This document shows, in pieces, positions 7,312 through 13,386 of a DNA stretch of 14,974 nucleotides; position 1 is the first letter of the stretch; every line of letters starts with the position of its first letter. Source of the stretch: JAXJYR01 sp964593515. GTDB lineage: Bacteria > Bacillota_I > Bacilli_A > Erysipelotrichales > Erysipelotrichaceae. The notes under the pieces were generated by a model. That model did not search any database, was not told where the DNA came from, and worked only from the letters and a program-made list of their open reading frames with translations. Location of the stretch: contig CAZQJH010000024.1 in NCBI GenBank assembly GCA_964593515.1, positions 1 through 14,974 of the forward strand, in the 5' to 3' direction. The translations under genes and the position numbers were made by a program.

Positions 7312-7393
7312 ATCTAAGTTCCTCCTTTGCAATCTAGTTATTCCAATCCGAGAAGGCCCAATGAGGAATCCTGAAACCCCACAGACTGAAACC
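7312..7393 (-). promoter_or_regulatory. rpsO leader, probable S15 autoregulatory element
   Basis: The leader is about 82 nt. The ribosome binding site segment GAGGAA (7324-7319) can pair with TTCCTC at 7368-7363. The same upstream segment can instead pair as ATTCC (7369-7365) with GGAAT (7344-7340). The two pairings exclude each other, so the site can be hidden or free. S15 is known to repress its own leader in several bacteria with differing structures. That this leader works the same way is inference. The octamer GGTTTCAG occurs twice (7393-7386 and 7378-7371). Confidence 0.6.
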
Positions 7394-7399
7394 TTTGTT

Positions 7400-7428
7400 A
7401 TATTAGCATATTTTTTTATGCTTTGCAA
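7400..7428 (-). promoter_or_regulatory. Promoter of rpsO
   Basis: TTGCAA (7428-7423), a 17-nt spacer and TAATAT (7405-7400) are present, with TGC before the -10 box. The predicted start at about 7393 gives the 82-nt leader. Confidence 0.82.
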
Positions 7429-7452
7429 CTATTATTTTTATTTTCTTTTTGA

Positions 7453-7458
7453 TATAAT
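7453..7458 (+). promoter_or_regulatory. -10 box of the ttcA promoter
   Basis: TATAAT lies 18 nt upstream of the ttcA ATG. No good -35 box is seen at 16-18 nt. A start 6-8 nt downstream would give a 5' untranslated region of only about 11-13 nt. Confidence 0.65.
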
Positions 7459-7476
7459 ACTGAAGAGGTGGGAATT

Positions 7477-8436
7477 ATGGATTTACATAAAATACTCGGT
7501 GATATTCGTCGAGCTGATCACGATTATAACTTAATCGAAGATGGAGATATTATTGGTGTTGGGGTAAGTGGTGGAAAAGATAGCATGGTATTACTAACTG
7601 CTTTACATCAATATTCTAAATTTCAAGGTAAAAATTTTAAAGTGGTGGGAATTCATATCAAACTTGGTTTTCCTAATATGGATTTTAGCGAAGTTCAAGC
7701 TTATTGTGATTCAGAAGGAATCATCTTAAAACAATTTGATTCAAAAGTATATGAAATCTTACAACGTAATCCTGATAAAGAAGGACGTATCAAATGTTCT
7801 TTATGTTCTAAATTTAAAAAAGCTTGCGTTAATCAAGCAGCTAAAGAATTTAATTGTAATAAAATTGCTTTTGGTCATCATAGTGATGATGCCGTTGAAA
7901 CATTATTTATGAATATGATTTATGGTGGTAAAATTGCTACCTTCTTACCTAAGATGCATTTATCAAAAGATGATGTAACTTTTATACGACCACTTATTTA
8001 TTCATACGAAAGTGATATTTCAACTGCTATGAAAAAAAATAATATCCCTTATGTGAAAAGTGGATGTCCTAACGATGGATATACTAAGCGACAAGAAATC
8101 AAAGAATTACTTCATGATATGTATCAAAAATATCCAATGGCCAAAAATAACTTCTTAAAAATGATTTATAATCAAAATCAATTAGAATTATGGCAACCAA
8201 TTAATCAAGAAGTAATTGTTAAAGAACATAAAATTACTAAAGAAATCTTATATCAAGAAGATAATGCTAGTTTAATTAAAAAGAAAAAGCATTACTTTAT
8301 TGAATATCGTCCTATTCAATATCCTTTACAATTACGTAACTTCATTATTGATGAAGCTATTAAAGATCAAATTTTAAATCAAGAAGTAACTTTACAAAGT
8401 TTAATTAAACAAAATGAAGCAAGTCATAAATTATAA
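7477..8436 (+). CDS. ttcA: TtcA-like tRNA 2-thiocytidine biosynthesis protein
   Basis: The product belongs to the PP-loop ATPases that activate a tRNA base for sulfur insertion. TtcA thiolates C32 with the help of an iron-sulfur cluster. The 319-residue protein has the PP-loop SGGKDS (31-36), CSLC (107-110) and a third cysteine C197 in SGCPNDG, the three cysteines expected to hold the cluster. It also has GHHSDDAVETLFMNM (133-147), typical of the TtcA/TilS superfamily. About 100 residues follow the last cysteine, with a K-rich segment near KKKKHYFIEYRP. I start at ATG 7477; the GTG at 7468 is inside the ribosome binding site GAGGTG. It is the only plus-strand gene. The subfamily call is good, but the exact substrate base is inferred. 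Confidence 0.85.
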   Translation: MDLHKILGDIRRADHDYNLIEDGDIIGVGVSGGKDSMVLLTALHQYSKFQGKNFKVVGIHIKLGFPNMDFSEVQAYCDSEGIILKQFDSKVYEILQRNPDKEGRIKCSLCSKFKKACVNQAAKEFNCNKIAFGHHSDDAVETLFMNMIYGGKIATFLPKMHLSKDDVTFIRPLIYSYESDISTAMKKNNIPYVKSGCPNDGYTKRQEIKELLHDMYQKYPMAKNNFLKMIYNQNQLELWQPINQEVIVKEHKITKEILYQEDNASLIKKKKHYFIEYRPIQYPLQLRNFIIDEAIKDQILNQEVTLQSLIKQNEASHKL

Positions 8437-8471
8437 AAAGCGGATGATATAAAATCCGCTTTTTATAATTT
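8428..8471. terminator. Bidirectional terminator between ttcA and the HD-domain gene
   Basis: A perfect 18-bp inverted repeat (8428-8445 with 8454-8471, loop of 8) contains GCGGAT/ATCCGC flanked by A and T runs. Each strand therefore reads hairpin then TTTTTATAATTT. The ttcA stop codon (8434-8436) lies inside the left arm. It serves two convergent genes. Confidence 0.92.
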
Positions 8472-8484
8472 ATCTTATTAATAA

Positions 8485-9063
8485 CTATTCTTTTTCTAAG
8501 AAATAAGTAGCTTCCATATCAGCTGTACTTAAAGCAAAAGCTAGTGGATACATTTGAAAAGCAGCTCCAACATTTCTTGCTTCTTCATTACCAGAAAAAC
8601 CCATATGATAACGAATAGCAAAAGCTTCTTCACGAGTTAATTTCATAAAACCAGAAATAATATAGACACTTTTTTCACCATGACCATATGGTAAAGTATC
8701 TTCAAATTCATAATAAGGAACTTGAACCCATTCCCCATCAATTTTTTTATTACGAAAACTTGGTTTATAACAATTAATCTTACATAAATCATGTAGTAAT
8801 GAAACAATTGCAATTGTTTCATCACTATAATTTAAATTATATTCATTTTTGACTCTTTCACGGCTTAAATAATCCTTTAGACATTCATAAACATTAATAC
8901 TATGTTCAACTAATCCACCTTCAAAAGACCCGTGAAAACGAGTGCTAGATGGTGCTTGAAAGAAATCACTTTTATTTGATAATAAATAATCTAATAATTT
9001 ATCACTACCTTCACGAGTAATAAATTTTTTATAAAGATCAATAAATTTTTGTTTTGCATCCAT
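8485..9063 (-). CDS. HD-domain metal-dependent hydrolase, substrate unknown
   Basis: The 192-residue product has the ordered metal-binding residues of the HD superfamily: H44 and H54 in the segment RFHGSFEGGLVEHS, the H91-D92 doublet in SLLHDLCK, H128 in PYGHGEKS, H153 in IRYHMGF and D182 in STADMEA. The FEGGLVEHS segment resembles the HD domain of the exoribonuclease YhaM, but the RNA-binding OB domain of YhaM is missing. Nuclease, nucleotidase and cyclic-nucleotide phosphodiesterase activities all occur in this fold, so no substrate is proposed. AGGAG precedes the ATG. The start lies only 17 nt beyond the terminator of the structured RNA upstream, leaving no room for a promoter of its own. 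Expression must come from read-through of that terminator. Confidence 0.85.
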   Translation of the reverse strand: MDAKQKFIDLYKKFITREGSDKLLDYLLSNKSDFFQAPSSTRFHGSFEGGLVEHSINVYECLKDYLSRERVKNEYNLNYSDETIAIVSLLHDLCKINCYKPSFRNKKIDGEWVQVPYYEFEDTLPYGHGEKSVYIISGFMKLTREEAFAIRYHMGFSGNEEARNVGAAFQMYPLAFALSTADMEATYFLEKE

Positions 9064-9079
9064 AATAATCTCCTATTTT

Positions 9080-9111
9080 AAAAAAGGATAAATTGGAACC
9101 AATTTATCCTT
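9080..9111 (-). terminator. Terminator of the structured RNA downstream of aspS
   Basis: A perfect inverted repeat with 13-base arms (AAGGATAAATTGG with CCAATTTATCCTT, 9111-9099 and 9096-9084) is followed by six T residues on the minus strand. It ends 17 nt before the HD-domain gene. Confidence 0.9.
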
Positions 9112-9275
9112 ATAAGTTATTTCAAAGGTCCAAGAGGTGAGATCTTCCCTGGTATGTCCAGGTGGGTAATCTGTGCACTAGATTAGGATCCTCACGCGTA
9201 GCGAGTTTTCAACACACTAGAGCAACATCCGATTTCCCTTATCTCTAAGTGTAGGAAAAATGTTACCCCTTGGAT
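9080..9275 (-). ncRNA. ssrS: Structured RNA, probable 6S RNA
   Basis: The transcript runs about 195 nt from an extended -10 promoter to a terminator. Its ends pair over 9 bp (9273-9265 with 9138-9130), with a G-U pair that would be an A-C mismatch on the other strand, so the RNA is on the minus strand. Inside are paired GAGAT/ATCTC, an imperfect stem 9238-9229 with 9173-9164, a large central bubble, and an apical hairpin 9205-9191 that again holds a G-U pair on this strand. A side hairpin CCTGG/CCAGG (9162-9148) sits on the 3' arm. A closed rod with a central bubble, this length and a place next to aspS all fit 6S RNA, which binds sigma-A RNA polymerase. Identification is by architecture and gene order, not by sequence alignment. 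A leader controlling the HD-domain gene is the alternative. Confidence 0.65.
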
Positions 9276-9281
9276 GAAAAT

Positions 9282-9290
9282 AGTATACCA
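9282..9290 (-). promoter_or_regulatory. Extended -10 promoter of the structured RNA
   Basis: TGG followed directly by TATACT (9290-9282) forms an extended -10 element. No good -35 hexamer lies 16-18 nt upstream. The predicted start, about 9275, falls right at the 5' end of the RNA's closing stem, which supports both calls. Confidence 0.75.
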
Positions 9291-9323
9291 CACATTTTTT
9301 AAAATAACACTCTTGACATTAAT

Positions 9324-11072
9324 TTATTTTGTGCTTTCTTTAATTTCAATATTTAATTCTTCTAATTGTTGTGGATCTACAGGTGTTGGTGCATCAGACA
9401 TTGGACATTTAGCATTAGCATTTTTAGGGAATGCAATAACATCACGTAATGATTCACTTTCAGATAAAATCATTGCAATACGGTCTAATCCAAAGGCTAA
9501 ACCACCATGAGGAGGTGTTCCATATTTTAAGGCATCAACAAACCATCCAAAGTTTTCTTGAATTTTTTCTGGCGTAAATCCTAAAACTTCAAACATTTTA
9601 TCTTGCATTTTACCATCATAAATACGTAATGAACCTCCACCTAACTCATAACCGTTTAAAACAACGTCATAAGCAATGGCATGAACTTTACCAGGATCAC
9701 TATCAATATATTGTAAGTCTTCATCTTTAGGTCTTGTGAATGGATGATGTTTAGCATACCATCTACCATCTTCTTCACTATATTCAAACATTGGGAAATC
9801 AGTTACCCATAAGTATGAGAATTCATCAGATTTCTTTAATCCTAATTCTTTACCAAAGTGATTACGTAAAGCACCTAAAACATTACATGTTTTTTCCCAT
9901 TTATCACTTACAATTAAAACTAAATCATTTTCTTTTAAGTTTAAAGTAGTAACTAAGTTACTAATTTCTTCTTCTGTTAAATATTTAGCAATTGGTCCAG
10001 CTAAAGTATTGTCACAATATTTTAAGTTTACTAAACCTTTAGCCCCATTCTTTTTAGCTAATTCCACAACTTTGTCGATTTCTTTACGGCTCATTCCACC
10101 TTTTCCTTCGACAACAATTCCTTTAATTACCCCATTAGTTTCAATACAATCTTTAAAGACTTTAAATTCAGAATTAGCAAATACAGATGTTAATTCTTGT
10201 AATTCCATTGCAAAACGATTATCTGGTTTATCACTACCATAACGATTCATCGCTTCTTCCCAAGTTAAACGTGGGAATGGAATACTAATATCCATACCTT
10301 TAACATCCTTCATTAATTTTTGAAGCATTTCTTCCATCATTGTTTGAATTTCCACATCACTTAAGAAACTTGTTTCTAAGTCAACTTGTGTAAAGTCTAA
10401 TTGACGATCAGCACGTAAGTCTTCATCTCTAAAACAACGAGCAAATTGATAATATCTTTCAAAACCAGATACCATTAATAATTGTTTATATAATTGAGGT
10501 GATTGTGGTAAGGCATAAAAACTACCTGGGTGAACACGTGATGGTACTAAGTAGTCACGAGCTCCTTCTGGAGTACTACGTCCTAACATTGGTGTTTCAA
10601 TTTCAATAAATCCTTTACTATCTAAGTATTCACGCATTGAATGCGTAATTTTATGTCTTAAAATTAACTTTTGTTGCATTACTGGACGTCTTAAGTCTAA
10701 GTAACGATATTTTAAACGTGTATCTTCTAAAGCATCAGTTTCATCCGCAATAATCATTGGTGTTGTTTGTGCTTCATTAATAATTGTTACATCACTTACT
10801 TTAATTTCAATATCTCCAGTAGCTAATTTAGGATTTTTATCTTTACGTTCACAAACTAATCCTTTAACTTCTAAAATATATTCATTACGAACATTTTTAA
10901 TTTCAGGGGCAATATTTTCATCAAATACTAATTGCGTAATCCCTTCACGATCACGTAAATCAATAAATACTAAGGCTCCAAAGTTACGTCTTTTACTAAC
11001 CCAACCGATTAAGCATACTTCTTTACCTGCATCACTTAAACGTAATTCACCATTTGTATGTGTTCTATTCAT
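9324..11072 (-). CDS. aspS: Aspartate-tRNA ligase
   Basis: AspRS charges tRNA-Asp. The 582-residue product has the bacterial layout: an OB-fold anticodon-binding domain (GWVSKRRNFGALVFIDLRDREG, 23-44), a class II core with motif 2 around CFRDEDLRADRQ (213-224) and motif 3 GLAFGLDRI (from 524), and the bacterial insertion domain between them. ATG at 11072 is the start: GGAGGAAG lies just upstream within the end of hisS, and the product then starts like other bacterial AspRS. The two genes overlap by 8 nt, so aspS is translationally coupled to hisS. At the anticodon-recognition position where Leu (discriminating) or His (non-discriminating) is usual, this protein has Phe31. The motif 2 segment reads RQLDFTQ instead of the usual RQPEFTQ. 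No clear terminator follows. Confidence 0.97.
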   Translation of the reverse strand: MNRTHTNGELRLSDAGKEVCLIGWVSKRRNFGALVFIDLRDREGITQLVFDENIAPEIKNVRNEYILEVKGLVCERKDKNPKLATGDIEIKVSDVTIINEAQTTPMIIADETDALEDTRLKYRYLDLRRPVMQQKLILRHKITHSMREYLDSKGFIEIETPMLGRSTPEGARDYLVPSRVHPGSFYALPQSPQLYKQLLMVSGFERYYQFARCFRDEDLRADRQLDFTQVDLETSFLSDVEIQTMMEEMLQKLMKDVKGMDISIPFPRLTWEEAMNRYGSDKPDNRFAMELQELTSVFANSEFKVFKDCIETNGVIKGIVVEGKGGMSRKEIDKVVELAKKNGAKGLVNLKYCDNTLAGPIAKYLTEEEISNLVTTLNLKENDLVLIVSDKWEKTCNVLGALRNHFGKELGLKKSDEFSYLWVTDFPMFEYSEEDGRWYAKHHPFTRPKDEDLQYIDSDPGKVHAIAYDVVLNGYELGGGSLRIYDGKMQDKMFEVLGFTPEKIQENFGWFVDALKYGTPPHGGLAFGLDRIAMILSESESLRDVIAFPKNANAKCPMSDAPTPVDPQQLEELNIEIKESTK

Positions 11073-12348
11073 AATCTTCCTCCATTTTATCAATTGTGGC
11101 AATTAAATCATCAATTGCAACTGTTTCTTGTGTTTGTTTTTTAATATTTTTAATCGTTACAACCCCTTGTTCAATATCTTTTTCACCAACAATTAAGGCA
11201 TAACGAGCTTTTTTACGTTCAACCGTTTTAAATTGTGCTTTAAAGCTTCTTGATAAGTAATCCATATCACTACGATAACCATTAGCTCTTAAAGTAGTTA
11301 CCATATCTAAAGCATGCATTCTAACTTTATCTGATAAACATAAAACATAAGCATCTAATCCTGGTTGTTCACCTAAAGTAATTCCTTCAGCTTCACAAGC
11401 GATAATTAAACGTTCTAATCCCATCGCCCAACCAATTCCACTCATTTTTTCTGGTCCACCAAAGTATTCTACTAAGCCATCATAACGACCTCCAGCAAAT
11501 ACTGTTGATTGTGAACCCATCGCTTCATTTACAGAAACAACTTCAAAAACAGTATGAGTATAGTAATCTAAACCACGAACTAAACGATCATCAATTTCAT
11601 AAGGAATACCTAATGCATCTAAACCAGCTAATACTTCATCAAAATAAGCTTTACTTTCTTCATTTAAGTAATCAGCCATTTTAGGTGCACTTTTCATAAT
11701 ATCTTTATCTTTATCAACTTTACAATCTAAAATACGTAAAGGATTTTGTTCATAACGACGACGACAATCTGGACACATTGTATCAATAGCATCTTTAAAA
11801 TGTTCTTTTAAAGCTGCACGATAGTTACTACGTGATTCATCATCACCTAAAGTATTAATTAATACTTTCATATCTTTTAAACCTAAAGCAGTTACAAAAC
11901 TCCAACCTAAAGTAATTGCTTCAACATCTAATAATGGTGATTTAGCCCCAATAACTTCAACCCCAAATTGATTAAAGATACGCATACGTCCTTTTTGTGG
12001 ACGTTCATGACGACATTGAGGACCAACATAATACATCTTCATTGGTAAATCAGCATTTCCAAATAATTTATGTTCAACGAATGCTCTAGCTACCCCTGCT
12101 GTTCCTTCTGGTCTTAAAGTTAATGAAGTAGATGAATTTTGTAATTGGAAAGTATACATTTCTTTATTAACCATATCACTTGAATCATTACCACGTTTAA
12201 ATACATTAGTATGTTCAAAAATAGGGGTTCTAATTTCATCATAATTATATACATGAGCAAATGTACGAATCATTTGTTCTAAATAGTGCCATTTATGAAT
12301 GTCACTAGGTAAAATATCTTGAGTTCCTCTTGGTACTTGATAAGCCAT
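11065..12348 (-). CDS. hisS: Histidine-tRNA ligase
   Basis: HisRS charges tRNA-His. The 427-residue product has RPEGT (79-83), the motif 2 loop CRHERPQKGRMRIFNQFGVE (112-131), the histidine-binding signature LVRGLDYYT (256-264), GGRYDGL (286-292) and motif 3 GIGWAMGLERL (304-314). The C-terminal anticodon-binding domain then runs to the end. Cysteines C192, C195 and C209 (CPDC and LDCK) match the insertion region found in many bacterial HisRS proteins. AAAGGAGG lies 7 nt before the ATG. It is the first gene of a hisS-aspS operon under a T-box leader, an arrangement known in Bacillota. Length is typical. Confidence 0.97.
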   Translation of the reverse strand: MAYQVPRGTQDILPSDIHKWHYLEQMIRTFAHVYNYDEIRTPIFEHTNVFKRGNDSSDMVNKEMYTFQLQNSSTSLTLRPEGTAGVARAFVEHKLFGNADLPMKMYYVGPQCRHERPQKGRMRIFNQFGVEVIGAKSPLLDVEAITLGWSFVTALGLKDMKVLINTLGDDESRSNYRAALKEHFKDAIDTMCPDCRRRYEQNPLRILDCKVDKDKDIMKSAPKMADYLNEESKAYFDEVLAGLDALGIPYEIDDRLVRGLDYYTHTVFEVVSVNEAMGSQSTVFAGGRYDGLVEYFGGPEKMSGIGWAMGLERLIIACEAEGITLGEQPGLDAYVLCLSDKVRMHALDMVTTLRANGYRSDMDYLSRSFKAQFKTVERKKARYALIVGEKDIEQGVVTIKNIKKQTQETVAIDDLIATIDKMEEDYE

Positions 12349-12363
12349 TTCTATTCCTCCTTT

Positions 12364-12580
12364 AAAAATAAAAAAACGTCCTTAAAAAAGGACGTATTAA
12401 CGCGGTACCACCTTTATTCACTTTAAACAAGTGCACTTTATGCTTTAACGCAAAGCTTACGATTATCCATTTCCTGATAATTCCTCCAAAGCGTCCTTAT
12501 TTAATTATTTATAGAAAACTTTCACCAATATTTTCCTCTCTAAAATAAATATTCTTAAATAAGCTCTTTTTCATCGGATT
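12364..12580 (-). promoter_or_regulatory. T-box riboswitch leader of hisS-aspS
   Basis: The conserved T-box sequence TGGTACCGCG is at 12410-12401, flanked by AAAGG and CCTTT that form the antiterminator. The same CCTTT is part of the terminator stem, so the two folds exclude each other. Stem I is seen as a 9-bp helix (12563-12555 with 12504-12496) capped by the typical AGAGAG (near 12541) and GGTGAAAG (12526-12519) elements. A T-box senses uncharged tRNA and lets transcription continue. No His codon (CAC or CAT) is visible on the 3' side of stem I. An Asp codon, GAC, sits at 12495-12493 in an internal loop just below the 9-bp helix, so I tentatively read it as the specifier. Confidence 0.93.
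12370..12395 (-). terminator. T-box terminator hairpin before hisS
   Basis: An 8-bp stem (ACGTCCTT with AAGGACGT, 12395-12388 and 12383-12376) with a 4-nt loop is followed by at least six T residues. It shares CCTT with the antiterminator. Confidence 0.92.
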
Positions 12581-12586
12581 ACCTAT

Positions 12587-12615
12587 AGTTTAGCGACTTT
12601 TTAGATGTTTGTCAA
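12587..12615 (-). promoter_or_regulatory. Promoter of hisS-aspS, -35 box containing the stop codon of the upstream gene
   Basis: TTGACA (12615-12610), a 17-nt spacer and TAAACT (12592-12587) are present. The stop codon TGA of the upstream phosphatase gene (12614-12612) is part of the -35 hexamer. The predicted transcription start is near 12580. Confidence 0.85.
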
Positions 12616-13385
12616 CCTTTAATTAGTCCAAAATGACAACAGGCATTATATATACCATCATCATCGATATCATTAGTAACATAAGTAGCACATTGCTTAA
12701 CTTCGTCACTAGCATTCCCCATCGCTATGGAATATTTAGCTTCTTTTAACATTTCAATATCATTTTCACCATCACCAAAACTAATCCATTCATCATCTTT
12801 AATCTGATTTAGTTTTAAATAACGTTTAATAGCCGCTAATTTACCACTACCCTCACTAACAACATCAACTCCATATTGATGCCAATATGTGATTAAAACA
12901 TCATCTAAATGTTCAGCTATCTTCGCTTTAATATCATGACCATAAGCTACAACTTGATAGATTGTACTACCATCATAAGTATTAACTTGCGGTAGTGATG
13001 AAGAAACACTACTTAAAGCTTCTTCAACTAATTCATTAACCATATTCACATACATTTTATCTTTACCAACTAAAACTAACGGAAAGATTTTATTATTAAA
13101 ACAATCAATAAAATAATTCATTGATTTAGTTGATAAAGCGAGTGAATCAATAATATTTAAATCTTGATCTAAAACTAATTGTCCATTTAAAGTAATATAA
13201 GCATCATATTTTATATCATAACCATCTAACTTTTCTAATTCCATAATTGAACGTCCACTAGCCATAACAATTTTAATACCTTGTTGTTGTAATAAAGCTA
13301 ACGCTTTTCTAGTTGATGAAGGAACTTTTTTACTAGTATGCGATAAAATTGTTCCATCATTATCAAAAAAACATACTTTAATCAT
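12612..13385 (-). CDS. Cof-type HAD-superfamily hydrolase
   Basis: This is a phosphatase of the haloacid dehalogenase superfamily, Cof/type IIB cap group. The 257-residue product shows the four HAD motifs: DNDGT (8-12) with the nucleophile D8 and acid-base D10, Ser43 in MASGRS, Lys182 in GKLAAIKRYLK, and GDGENDIEML (204-213) for the metal. The cap domain lies between about residues 83 and 178. Such enzymes dephosphorylate sugar phosphates, flavin intermediates or similar small molecules; the substrate cannot be told. ATG at 13385 lies 1 nt after the stop of the upstream ABC-F gene with no clear ribosome binding site, so re-initiation is likely. A TTG at 13394 is a weaker alternative. No terminator follows. 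Confidence 0.92.
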   Translation of the reverse strand: MIKVCFFDNDGTILSHTSKKVPSSTRKALALLQQQGIKIVMASGRSIMELEKLDGYDIKYDAYITLNGQLVLDQDLNIIDSLALSTKSMNYFIDCFNNKIFPLVLVGKDKMYVNMVNELVEEALSSVSSSLPQVNTYDGSTIYQVVAYGHDIKAKIAEHLDDVLITYWHQYGVDVVSEGSGKLAAIKRYLKLNQIKDDEWISFGDGENDIEMLKEAKYSIAMGNASDEVKQCATYVTNDIDDDGIYNACCHFGLIKG

Positions 13386-13386
13386 C

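Noticed and set aside
7312..7428. N-terminal extension of S15 by 39 residues
   Set aside because: The extra frame covers the promoter and leader; the 88-residue form matches S15 length and has AAAGGAGG in front.
9313..9318. TTGACA on the plus strand near the end of aspS, possible plus-strand promoter
   Set aside because: No -10-like hexamer lies 15-19 nt downstream, and it would point antisense into aspS.
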